Shown one piece after another: positions 51,680-60,103 of a stretch of DNA of 64,000 bases (its first letter is position 1; every line of letters starts with the position of its first letter). Source of the stretch: Pseudomonas haemolytica (GTDB taxonomy: Bacteria; Pseudomonadota; Gammaproteobacteria; Pseudomonadales; Pseudomonadaceae); assembly GCF_009659625.1 (NCBI RefSeq), contig NZ_VOIW01000009.1:124001-188000 (forward strand), in the 5' to 3' direction. Below the pieces are notes generated by a model. The model was not told the DNA's origin and made no database searches. It saw only the letters and a list, made by a program, of their open reading frames with translations. A program made the position numbers and the translations under genes.

Positions 51680-51707
51680 GCCGGCGATGATAACAATTTT
51701 TATGGAA

Positions 51708-51736
51708 TTGAAGCACTTAATCATTGCTGCTATAGT
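51708..51736 (+). promoter_or_regulatory. Probable rne promoter
   Basis: -35 TTGAAG (51708-51713), 17-bp spacer, -10 TATAGT (51731-51736). Transcription would begin near 51743, about 695 bp before the rne ATG. Confidence 0.6.
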
Positions 51737-51742
51737 CGCGAA

Positions 51743-52437
51743 CGCCGCCAAAAGCGGCCTGGCCAGAGGACATGCGGCAAACTGCCGGCCCTGACCATCG
51801 CAATTCATCAGGACGCGAGGCCGTCCTACGGGGCTTTTGCCACCTTGGAAGGCTCGGGATTGTAACAAGCGCAGGTGACATGAGGCCTGAAGCGAGTGCA
51901 GAAAGCAGAGTGAATACTCGCCTTTTGCGCCGATATTTACGGCCAGTTCACAAAGTGCAGTCAGTCTTGAGCCAGACCATGGCGAATGCTTCGGAAACAA
52001 CGCCTGTTAAGAGCTGAGTGAGAGCGCAGTCGCCCACACCTAGTCTTGTTTAGCCATGAGCGTGGACTCCCCATTGGAGAACACGGTAAATGCCAACCCG
52101 CTGCGGATTCTGCGCGCGGCAGCACCCGAATTATCAGGGATACGTGTAGGGTGGAGATGCACAACCGTCGGACTGTGTAGCACTAGGCTTATATTTAGAC
52201 GCTTCATCTCGTCCACAGTCGCCGGTTGATTCCTCCTCCTGACCTTAGCTTTTGTTGAAGTGGTGCCTTTGTCACCACCGCTAACGAGCAGGACGCGTCC
52301 GTCGCGATAGCAGCCCAATTGGCTGGTTATTGCTGGACACTGGAGTGGCCAACCACTCTTGACGCACCTGACACCGACCGTGAGAAGTCGTGTGTGCCGA
52401 ACGCCGTTTCCGGCAGCCCGGAAACCGACGGTACAAC
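51743..52437 (+). promoter_or_regulatory. Long rne leader, likely containing the rne-II RNA element
   Basis: Non-coding stretch of about 700 nt with many short inverted repeats and no good ORF. Enteric rne has a long leader (rne5) bound by RNase E for autoregulation, and a different structured element, rne-II, has been described in pseudomonad rne leaders. Placement of rne-II in this leader is by gene identity; its exact ends are not resolved. Confidence 0.6.
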
Positions 52438-55400
52438 ATGAAAAGAATGCTGATTAACGCAACTCAACCCGAAGAGTTGCGTGTTGCACTGGTAGATGGC
52501 CAACGCCTCTACGACCTGGACATCGAATCCGGTGCACGCGAGCAAAAGAAGGCCAACATCTATAAAGGCCGTATTACTCGCATTGAACCAAGCCTTGAGG
52601 CTGCCTTTGTCGATTTCGGCTCCGAGCGCCACGGCTTCCTGCCCCTCAAAGAAATCTCCCGCGAATACTTCAAGAAAGCCCCTGAAGGCCGCGTGAACAT
52701 CAAGGACGTCCTGAGCGAAGGCCAGGAAGTCATCGTCCAGGTCGAGAAAGAAGAACGTGGCAACAAGGGCGCTGCCCTGACCACCTTCATCAGCCTCGCT
52801 GGCCGCTATCTCGTACTGATGCCGAATAATCCGCGTGCCGGCGGTATCTCCCGTCGCATCGAAGGTGAAGAGCGCAACGAACTGCGTGAAGCGCTGAACG
52901 GCCTGATCGCACCCGCCGACATGGGCCTGATCGTTCGCACTGCCGGCCTGGGCCGCAGCAGCGAAGAAATGCAGTGGGACCTCGACTATCTGCTGCAACT
53001 GTGGACCGCTATCAAGGAAGCCTCCCTGGATCGTTCCGCGCCGTTCCTGATCTATCAGGAAAGCAACGTGATCATCCGTGCCATCCGCGATTACCTGCGC
53101 CAGGACATCGGCGAAGTGCTGATCGACAGCGTTGAAGCCCAGGACGAAGCCCTGACCTTCATCCGCCAGGTGATGCCGCAGTACGCCAGCAAGATCAAGC
53201 TGTACGAAGACAGCGTGCCGCTGTTCAATCGTTTCCAGATCGAAAGCCAGATCGAGACCGCCTTCCAGCGCGTCGTCGAACTGCCTTCCGGTGGCTCCAT
53301 CGTGATCGACCCGACCGAAGCCCTGGTGTCCATCGACATCAACTCGGCACGCGCCACTAAAGGCAGCGACATCGAAGAAACCGCCCTGCAGACCAACCTG
53401 GAAGCGGCTGAAGAAATCGCCCGCCAGCTGCGCCTGCGTGATATCGGCGGCCTGATCGTCATTGACTTCATCGACATGACCCCAGCCAAGAACCAGCGCG
53501 CCGTGGAAGAAAAAGTCCGCGAATGCCTGGAAGCTGACCGCGCTCGCGTACAAGTGGGCCGTATCTCGCGCTTCGGCCTTCTGGAAATGTCCCGTCAGCG
53601 CCTGCGCCCATCCCTGGGCGAGAGCAGCGGCATCGTGTGCCCGCGCTGCAACGGCACCGGCATCATCCGTGACGTTGAATCGCTGTCCCTGGCGATTCTG
53701 CGCCTGATCGAAGAAGAAGCCCTGAAAGACCGCACCGCCGAAGTTCGCGCACAAGTGCCGATTCCGGTTGCCGCCTTCCTGCTTAACGAAAAACGCAACT
53801 CGATCACCAAGATCGAACTGCGCACCCGTGCTCGTATCGTCATCCTGCCGAACGATCACCTCGAGACGCCGCACTTCGAAGTGCAGCGCCTGCGCGATGA
53901 CAGCCCCGAAGCTCACAGCGGCCAGTCCAGCTATGAGATCGCTGCTGCCGCTGCCGAAGTGGAAGAAGTCCAGCCAGCTGCTGCGACCCGTACCCTGGTT
54001 CGCCAGGAAGCGGCCGTCAAGACTGCACCAGCCCGTGCCAACGCACCGGTACCGACCGAAGCCGCTGCCCCGGTTGCCGCACCGGCCGCCCTGCCTGAGC
54101 CAAGCCTGTTCAAGGGCCTGGTGAAGTCGCTGGTCAGCCTGTTTGCCACCAAGGAAGAGCCTGCTGCCCCGGTTGTGGTCGAAAAACCTGCCACCGAGCG
54201 CCCGGCCCGCAACGAAGAGCGTCGCAACGGTCGCCAGCAGAGCCGCAACCGCAACGGTCGCCGTGACGAAGAGCGCAAGCCTCGCGAAGAACGTGCACCG
54301 CGTGAAGAACGCGCACCACGTGAAGAGCGTGCACCTCGCGAAGCCCGTGAAGAAACCCCGGCCGTAGCCCGTGAAGAACGTGCACCGCGCGAAGAGCGCG
54401 CACCACGTACCCCACGCGCCCCGCGTGAAGATCGCAAGCCGCGTGGCGAGCGCGAAGAACGTGTGCGCGAACTGCGTGAGCCGTTGGACGCCGCGCCAGC
54501 CGTTGCTGCTGCCGCAGCTGCCAGCACTGAAGAACGCCCGGCCCGCCAGCCGCGTGAAGAGCGCGCCCCACGTGAAGAGCGCCAACCGCGCCCGCCGCGT
54601 GAAGAGCGTCAACCACGCGCTGAGCAAGCCGCTGCTGCCAGCGAAGAAGAAGAAGTACTGACCGGCGAAGAGCAACTGCAGGAAGACGGTCAGGACAACG
54701 CCGAAGGTGATCGTCCACGCCGCCGCTCCCGTGGCCAGCGTCGTCGCAGCAACCGTCGTGAGCGTCAACGCGATGCCAACGGCAACGTGATCGAAGGTTC
54801 GGAAGAAGCCGGCGAAAACGCAGACGCTACTCACAACGAACCAACGGGTGCCGAACTGGCTGCCGGCTTGGCCGTTACCGCTGCGGTTGCCAGCTCCGTC
54901 ATCAGCGCACCTGCTGAAGCCCAGGCTCACGAGCAAGCCGAGCGTGCTACCGCTGCTGTCGAGGAAACCGTTGCGGTAGAAGCGCCAGCCGCCCCAGTGG
55001 TTGAAGCGCCGGCTGTTGAAACGCCTGCGGTTGAAACGCCAGTCGTTGAAGCCACGACCCCTATCGAAGCCCCAGTGGTTGCGGAAGTGGAAGTTGCCCC
55101 GGTTCGCGACGCACAGCCAGAAACCGAAGTGGTTGCCGTTGAACCCGCTCCGGTGGTTGAGCCTGCGCCAGTAGTTGAAGCCGCTGCACAAGCACCGGTC
55201 GTCGAAGAAGCTGCCCCGGCCGTGCGTGAAGTTCGCGAAGAACAGACCGCCTTCCAGTGGACTGCCGAACCCGCCGCCCCGGTTGAAGCATCAGCACCTG
55301 CCCCTGTGGTAGAAGAAGCACCCGCCCCGGTTGCCGAAGTGGTTGAAGCAGCGAAGGTGGTGGTTGTCGAGCCTGAGCCAGTGGTTGAAACCCCTGTGGT

Positions 55401-55599
55401 TGCCGAAGTGGCTGCCCCGGTGGTTGAAGTCGCACCTGCCAGCGCCCTGACCGAAAACGGCCGTGCGCCGAATGACCCACGTGAAGTGCGTCGTCGTCGC
55501 AAGGAAGCTGAGGCCGCGGCAGCTGCGGCAGCTGCCGCACCGGCTGTGGAAGCGCGCGCGACCCAGGAAGAAGAGCACGAGCCTAAACCCCTCGTCTGA
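52438..55599 (+). CDS. rne: Ribonuclease E
   Basis: Endoribonuclease and degradosome scaffold, 1053 aa. N-terminal S1 domain (NIYKGRITRIEPSLEAAFVD), catalytic Asp in IDINSARATKG and IVIDFIDM, zinc-link CPRCNGTG near residue 400. The C-terminal half is disordered: about residues 620-690 repeat a PREERA unit, followed by an Arg-rich segment (RRRSRGQRRRSNRRERQRD) and a long Ala/Pro/Val/Glu region with repeated VVE-AP units. Those serve membrane, RNA and partner binding. The start is set at MKRMLINATQ; a 16-codon extension lacks support. An RraB-like inhibitor is at 11.3 kb. Confidence 0.97.
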   Translation: MKRMLINATQPEELRVALVDGQRLYDLDIESGAREQKKANIYKGRITRIEPSLEAAFVDFGSERHGFLPLKEISREYFKKAPEGRVNIKDVLSEGQEVIVQVEKEERGNKGAALTTFISLAGRYLVLMPNNPRAGGISRRIEGEERNELREALNGLIAPADMGLIVRTAGLGRSSEEMQWDLDYLLQLWTAIKEASLDRSAPFLIYQESNVIIRAIRDYLRQDIGEVLIDSVEAQDEALTFIRQVMPQYASKIKLYEDSVPLFNRFQIESQIETAFQRVVELPSGGSIVIDPTEALVSIDINSARATKGSDIEETALQTNLEAAEEIARQLRLRDIGGLIVIDFIDMTPAKNQRAVEEKVRECLEADRARVQVGRISRFGLLEMSRQRLRPSLGESSGIVCPRCNGTGIIRDVESLSLAILRLIEEEALKDRTAEVRAQVPIPVAAFLLNEKRNSITKIELRTRARIVILPNDHLETPHFEVQRLRDDSPEAHSGQSSYEIAAAAAEVEEVQPAAATRTLVRQEAAVKTAPARANAPVPTEAAAPVAAPAALPEPSLFKGLVKSLVSLFATKEEPAAPVVVEKPATERPARNEERRNGRQQSRNRNGRRDEERKPREERAPREERAPREERAPREAREETPAVAREERAPREERAPRTPRAPREDRKPRGEREERVRELREPLDAAPAVAAAAAASTEERPARQPREERAPREERQPRPPREERQPRAEQAAAASEEEEVLTGEEQLQEDGQDNAEGDRPRRRSRGQRRRSNRRERQRDANGNVIEGSEEAGENADATHNEPTGAELAAGLAVTAAVASSVISAPAEAQAHEQAERATAAVEETVAVEAPAAPVVEAPAVETPAVETPVVEATTPIEAPVVAEVEVAPVRDAQPETEVVAVEPAPVVEPAPVVEAAAQAPVVEEAAPAVREVREEQTAFQWTAEPAAPVEASAPAPVVEEAPAPVAEVVEAAKVVVVEPEPVVETPVVAEVAAPVVEVAPASALTENGRAPNDPREVRRRRKEAEAAAAAAAAAPAVEARATQEEEHEPKPLV

Positions 55600-55613
55600 T
55601 TCCGCCAGCGACT

Positions 55614-55650
55614 AAAAAGCCCCGCCTGAGCAATCAGGCGGGGCTTTTTT
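55614..55650. terminator. Intrinsic terminator after rne
   Basis: Perfect 16-bp stem AAAAAGCCCCGCCTGA/TCAGGCGGGGCTTTTT with a GCAA loop; works in both directions. Confidence 0.95.
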
Positions 55651-55670
55651 ATGGCGATTAACTTAAGCCT

Positions 55671-55688
55671 TGTGGAGCTCCCACATTT
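55671..55688. repeat. Remnant REP hairpin
   Basis: TGTGGAGCTCCCACA, a short palindrome keeping only the outer bases of a GTGGGAGC-type REPIN. Confidence 0.4.
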
Positions 55689-56277
55689 AGTCCGTGTTGA
55701 AACTCAACCGCTGCGGTATATCCACATCCCACAGAGTGCCCGGATCATTCAGTTGCACCTGCTTCAAGGCGGCAGATGCAAACAAAGATCTGGCCCCGCG
55801 GTCGCCGACCAGCGCCATTAAACCTGGGCCAAACGCACGATCAAACGCCACTGGGTGCCCATACTCACCCGCCTGCACCGGCACGCTGATGCCGCCCTGC
55901 TCCAGCCCTTCAATCACCTGTTCGATGCTCGACGACCGAATAAACGGCATATCCCCCAACACTACCAGCCAACCCTCTGCCGGACCACTGGCCTCGACCG
56001 CCGCCGCAATACTGGCGCCCATCCCGTCCGAGTCCAGCAGTAAAACCTGGCAGCCATAAGCCTTTGCCAATCGGATGACCTCAGTGCGATATGGCGAAGT
56101 CACCAGCCAGCGCTCCACAACACGCCCAGGCAAATTGCGCAGCACCTGTTCGATCACTGGCCGGGTAATGCCATCCAGGCCCACGCAAGCGGCCAGCAAC
56201 TTGTCCTGATCGGCCCCGGCTTCGGCGCGAAAACGACTACCCTGCCCCGCTGCCAGCACAATCGCCGTGACAGTCAC
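55687..56277 (-). CDS. Molybdenum cofactor nucleotidyltransferase (MocA/MobA-like)
   Basis: NTP transferase of 196 aa with LAAGQGSRFR near the N-terminus and VVLGDMPFI (metal-binding Asp). Related enzymes transfer CMP or GMP to molybdopterin. It starts at GTG overlapping the XdhC stop (GTGA). Paired with XdhC it should prepare cofactor for a xanthine-dehydrogenase-type enzyme, whose genes are not in this window. Confidence 0.87.
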   Translation of the reverse strand: MTVTAIVLAAGQGSRFRAEAGADQDKLLAACVGLDGITRPVIEQVLRNLPGRVVERWLVTSPYRTEVIRLAKAYGCQVLLLDSDGMGASIAAAVEASGPAEGWLVVLGDMPFIRSSSIEQVIEGLEQGGISVPVQAGEYGHPVAFDRAFGPGLMALVGDRGARSLFASAALKQVQLNDPGTLWDVDIPQRLSFNTD

Positions 56278-57260
56278 TGCGCGACCACCGCCAAGGGCTT
56301 TTTCTGCATCGGCGCCACGCCGTTCTTGATCGCGACAATTTCCGCCATCAACGACAGGGCAATCTCCGCCGGCGTATGGCTACCGATATGCAAGCCAATC
56401 GGCCCGTGCAAACGCGCAATGGCGTCCGCTGACAAACCCAGCGCTGCCAGGTTCTCTCGACGTTTCTGGGTATTGACCCGCGAACCCAATGCGCCGATGT
56501 AGAACGCGGTGGAGTTCAGCGCGGTCAGCAATGCCATGTCATCCAGACGCGGATCGTGGGTCAGGCAGACAATGGCTGTGCGTTCATCGGTGTGGATATT
56601 CAGCACCGCCTCGTCGGGCATGCCCGGCACAAAGCGGCCATGTTGCTCTTCCCAGCCGTACACGAACTCTTCGCGGGGGTCGCAGATCAGCACTTCGAAA
56701 TCCAGCAAGCGCGCCATTTCCGCTACATAGCGCGACAGCTGCCCAGCGCCGATCAACAGCAGCCGCCAACGCGGGCCGTAAATGGCGCGTAGTCGATCGC
56801 CATCGAAGGTCACCCCATCGGTCTTGCTCGCAGTGCTCAAGGTTACTGCGCCAGTGGCCAGGTCCAGCTCGCGTGCGACGACCTCGTGATCCTCACAGCG
56901 CGCCAACAGTTGCGCGACCCAGCCCCAGTCATCAACCCGTTCTTCGGTCAAGCGCAACGTACCGCCGCACGGCAAGCCAAAACGCGCCGCTTCATCGCGG
57001 GTGACGCCGTAGGTCACCAACTGCACCGGTGGCCCATCATCCGCCAGCCGCCCATCTTGCAGGCGAGCAATCAGGTCATCTTCGATGCAGCCACCGGACA
57101 CAGAGCCAATCACCACCCCGTCGCCACGCAAGGCCAGCATGGCGCCTGGAGGGCGCGGCGCACTGCCCCAGGTCTGCACGACGCTGTACAACACCACGCG
57201 CTCACCGGCGCGGCGCCATTCCAGGACGCTACGCAGGACATTCAAATCCACACTGTCCAT
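56274..57260 (-). CDS. XdhC/CoxI family molybdoenzyme maturation factor
   Basis: Protein of 328 aa: N-terminal XdhC/CoxI domain (WGSAPRPPGAMLALRGDG, then GGCIEDDLIARL) and C-terminal Rossmann domain (LLLIGAGQLSRYVAEMARLL, CLTHDPRLDD, YIGALGSR). It binds sulfurated Moco and inserts it into xanthine dehydrogenase-like enzymes. Start is the ATG after AGGAGG; the 27-codon extension is rejected. Confidence 0.9.
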   Translation of the reverse strand: MDSVDLNVLRSVLEWRRAGERVVLYSVVQTWGSAPRPPGAMLALRGDGVVIGSVSGGCIEDDLIARLQDGRLADDGPPVQLVTYGVTRDEAARFGLPCGGTLRLTEERVDDWGWVAQLLARCEDHEVVARELDLATGAVTLSTASKTDGVTFDGDRLRAIYGPRWRLLLIGAGQLSRYVAEMARLLDFEVLICDPREEFVYGWEEQHGRFVPGMPDEAVLNIHTDERTAIVCLTHDPRLDDMALLTALNSTAFYIGALGSRVNTQKRRENLAALGLSADAIARLHGPIGLHIGSHTPAEIALSLMAEIVAIKNGVAPMQKKPLAVVAQ

Positions 57261-57341
57261 CAAACCTCCTGCCAGCGTTGCTATAAAATCGTCATTTACT
57301 TTAAAGCAAAAGAATCCAAAAGTGGCCGGGCACAAACGCAA

Positions 57342-57364
57342 ACGCCCCGAACCAGTCGGGGCGT
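57342..57364 (-). terminator. Hairpin after dctA
   Basis: 9-bp arms ACGCCCCGA and TCGGGGCGT; on the - strand followed by TTTGCGTTTG. Likely dctA terminator, moderate strength. Confidence 0.6.
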
Positions 57365-57403
57365 CTGCGGATTGCTTCGGCGTCAGTTCACGCCAACCAC
57401 GTA

Positions 57404-58735
57404 TTACTTGACGGCAGGCGCCGGGCCTTCGGCCACGCCCAGGTCATCTTCCTCACGGGTGTCGGAGATACCGGTACCGCCGGATGCCAGCTCGCTTTGC
57501 AGCTTGTCGGTATCCAGTTCCTTGACCCACTTGGCCACAACGATGGTGGCAACGGCGTTACCCACCAGGTTGGTCAGAGCGCGGGCTTCGGACATGAAGC
57601 GGTCGATACCCAAAATCAGCGCCAGGCCGGCAACCGGCAAGTGGCCTACGGCCGACAGGGTCGCAGCCAGTACGATGAAGCCACTACCGGTCACGCCCGC
57701 AGCGCCTTTGGACGACAGCAGCAGCACCAGCAACAGGGTGATCTGGTGGGTGATGTCCATGTGGGTGTCGGTCGCCTGAGCGATGAACACGGCAGCCATG
57801 GTCAGGTAGATCGACGTACCGTCGAGGTTAAAGGAGTAACCGGTTGGGATCACCAGGCCGACTACGGACTTCTTCGCGCCCAGGCGCTCCATCTTGATCA
57901 GCATGCGTGGCAGTGCGGATTCGGAAGACGAAGTACCCAGCACGATCAGCAGTTCTTCACGGATGTAGCGGATCAGCCTGATCACACTGAAGCCATGGGC
58001 GCGGCAGATACCACCCAGCACGATCAGCACGAACAGGACGCAGGTGATGTAGAAGCAGATCATCAACTGGCCCAGTTGCACCAGCGAACCCACACCGTAG
58101 GCGCCGATGGTGAACGCCATGGCGCCCAGGGCACCGATTGGCGCAAGCTTCATGATCATGTTGATGATGTTGAACATCACGTGGGCAAAGCGATCGATGA
58201 AGTCCAGTACCGGCTTGCCGTAGGCACCCAGGCGGTGCAGGGCGAAACCGAAGATCACCGAGAACATCAGCACTTGCAGGATATCGCCATTGGCGAAAGC
58301 ACCGACGATGGTGTTCGGGATCACGTTGAGAAGGAAGCCAACGATGCTCTGGTCTGCACCAGCAGTCACATAGGCCGCGACTTTCGAAGCATCCAGGGTG
58401 GCGACGTCAATGTGCATGCCGGCGCCCGGTTGCACGACGTTGACCACGACCAGGCCAATCAGCAGAGCGATGGTGGAGACGACTTCGAAGTACAGCAGCG
58501 CGTAGCCGCCGGTCTTGCCCACCGATTTCATGCTTTGCATGCCAGCGATGCCGCTGACAACGGTGCAGAAGATGATCGGGGCGATGACCATTTTGATCAG
58601 CTTGATAAAGCCATCACCCAGTGGCTTGAGGGCCACGCCGGTCTGCGGGTAGAAGTGGCCGAGCAAAATACCGATAACGATTGCAACGATCACCTGGAAG
58701 TACAGGGATTTGTAGATTGGCTGACGAGTCGTCAT
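57404..58735 (-). CDS. dctA: C4-dicarboxylate transporter
   Basis: Dicarboxylate:cation symporter of 443 aa (DAACS family) importing succinate, fumarate and malate. Conserved segments: KMVIAPIIFCTVVSGIAGM, the serine-rich LGTSSSESALPRML loop, PTGYSFNLDGTSIYLTMA. Start at MTTRQPIYKSLYFQ after GAGGAA. A sigma-54 promoter lies about 135 bp upstream, consistent with control by DctB/DctD. Confidence 0.95.
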   Translation of the reverse strand: MTTRQPIYKSLYFQVIVAIVIGILLGHFYPQTGVALKPLGDGFIKLIKMVIAPIIFCTVVSGIAGMQSMKSVGKTGGYALLYFEVVSTIALLIGLVVVNVVQPGAGMHIDVATLDASKVAAYVTAGADQSIVGFLLNVIPNTIVGAFANGDILQVLMFSVIFGFALHRLGAYGKPVLDFIDRFAHVMFNIINMIMKLAPIGALGAMAFTIGAYGVGSLVQLGQLMICFYITCVLFVLIVLGGICRAHGFSVIRLIRYIREELLIVLGTSSSESALPRMLIKMERLGAKKSVVGLVIPTGYSFNLDGTSIYLTMAAVFIAQATDTHMDITHQITLLLVLLLSSKGAAGVTGSGFIVLAATLSAVGHLPVAGLALILGIDRFMSEARALTNLVGNAVATIVVAKWVKELDTDKLQSELASGGTGISDTREEDDLGVAEGPAPAVK

Positions 58736-58761
58736 TGCAAAGTTCCTCAATCGTCCCGTGT

Positions 58762-59017
58762 GGCAAATATCCGCCATTGCCCACGACACTTGAATTGCGA
58801 ACCCTCCTGCACTGGAGGGATTTGTTGTTTGCGAAGCCTGTAGGACCAAGCCTGCGCTGTGATCCTTATCGCAAACGGCGTGCCACTTTGCTTAAAACCC
58901 CTGAAGGCCCTTAGACATCAGGGCTTAGGGTTTTCTGACGCTTATCAGATGTGGAACTAGGTGGCGGATTTCCGCCCACTGATCCCGTCTCGTCCTACAA
59001 TTTGGCGGATATCCGCC
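58762..59017. promoter_or_regulatory. Three GGCGGAnnTCCGCC-type palindromes in the dctA/araC region
   Basis: GGCGGATATCCGCC (59004-59017) is a perfect 14-bp palindrome; GGCGGATTTCCGCC (58963-58976) shares both arms; GGCAAATATCCGCC (58762-58775) keeps the right arm. Centres of the first two are 41 bp apart, about four helical turns, on the same face of DNA. Likely a regulator binding site. Confidence 0.6.
58871..58885 (-). promoter_or_regulatory. Sigma-54 promoter of dctA
   Basis: On the - strand TGGCAC-GCCGT-TTGC, an exact match to the -24/-12 consensus TGGCAC-N5-TTGC. Transcription would start near 58860. Confidence 0.8.
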
Positions 59018-59073
59018 TTGCCCCCTTGCCGGGTGATGGCTACCATCCGCCACTCCATGGATGAGGCCCCCGC

Positions 59074-60072
59074 ATGCGTGAACGTACCATCGCCAGTCAC
59101 TACGCCCGAGCAGCACTCGGCGGTGCGCGTCGGGTCGGTTACGACTACTCGGGGCTATTACAGCAGGTGGGCATCACTCCCGAACTGCTGACCGAACCCC
59201 GCGCCCGCATCGCCCCGGAGCAATTCACCCGATTGTTGCAAATGCTTTGGCTGGGGCTGGATGACGAATACCTGGGGTTCGCCGAAGGGCCGAGCAAACG
59301 CGGCACCTTCGCCATGATGTGCCACGCCCTGATCCATTGCCGCACTCTGGAGAAGGCTTTGGAACGCGGCTTATTGTTTTATAGCCTATTCCCACAGGGC
59401 CCGCGCTGGCAGCTGACAAAAGAAGGCGACCTGGCGCGCCTGAGCCTGGACGACTCGCAGTTGTGGGACCCGGATCACTTCCTCAGTGAATGCCTGCTGG
59501 TGATCTGGCATCGCCTGGGCAGTTGGTTGATCGGCCAGCGTATCCGCTTGCAGCAGGCCACCTTCAGTTACCCGATGCCGGCCCATGCGGGTGAATATGA
59601 CCTGTTGTTCCCCTGCCCCCAAGTGTTCGGTGCGCCCAGCAGCAGCCTGGTGTTTCCCTGCCGCTACCTGAGCCTGCCGCTGTTGCAGGATGAACGCACG
59701 CTCAAGCACTTCTTGCAGCGCTCCCCTGCCGATTTGCTGTCCCGACCGGATGAAGGCGACAGCTTGAGCAGCCAACTGCGCCGTTTGCTGAGTCGCGACC
59801 GTACGCCCTGGCCAGACCTGGAAGCCGTCGCCCAGCACCTGCACATCAGCCCACAGACCCTGCGCCGGCACCTGCGCGAGGAAGGCAGCAGTTTTCAGGC
59901 GTTGAAGGATGAGTTACGCCGGGATATCGCCATTTACCACTTGGGCCGGGCGGACTTGTCCTTGCAGGAGATCGCCGAGCAGTTGGGGTTCTCTGAACCG
60001 TCGGCGTTTCATCGGGCGTTCAAGAAGTGGACGGGGTTGACGCCGGGGGCCTATAGAGCTCAGGAAAGCTAG
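59074..60072 (+). CDS. AraC-family transcriptional regulator (AraC-N arabinose-binding-like type)
   Basis: Regulator of 332 aa with the long N-terminal domain of the OruR/GbuR type and two C-terminal helix-turn-helix motifs: VAQHLHISPQTLRRHLREEG and IAEQLGFSEPSAFHRAFKKW. Divergent from dctA. GGCGGA palindromes lie 60 to 310 bp upstream. Could control itself, dctA, or both; effector unknown. Confidence 0.9.
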   Translation: MRERTIASHYARAALGGARRVGYDYSGLLQQVGITPELLTEPRARIAPEQFTRLLQMLWLGLDDEYLGFAEGPSKRGTFAMMCHALIHCRTLEKALERGLLFYSLFPQGPRWQLTKEGDLARLSLDDSQLWDPDHFLSECLLVIWHRLGSWLIGQRIRLQQATFSYPMPAHAGEYDLLFPCPQVFGAPSSSLVFPCRYLSLPLLQDERTLKHFLQRSPADLLSRPDEGDSLSSQLRRLLSRDRTPWPDLEAVAQHLHISPQTLRRHLREEGSSFQALKDELRRDIAIYHLGRADLSLQEIAEQLGFSEPSAFHRAFKKWTGLTPGAYRAQES

Positions 60073-60103
60073 GGATGTGTTGCCTGGGCCGGTCTCCTCG
60101 CGC

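Noticed and set aside
51880..52017. 45-codon frame inside the rne leader
   Set aside because: An AGGTG lies upstream of the ATG, but spacing is short and the product is not protein-like. It could be a leader peptide, but the evidence is too thin.
52327..55191. Open frame of 954 codons antisense to rne
   Set aside because: Its composition (Gly, Phe, Arg, Ala runs) mirrors the repeated GAA/GCC-rich codons of rne; rne is unmistakable, and no ribosome-binding site or domain supports the antisense frame.
57497..58843. Open frame of 448 codons antisense to dctA
   Set aside because: His/Asp/Gln-rich translation typical of a reverse-complement shadow; dctA is certain.
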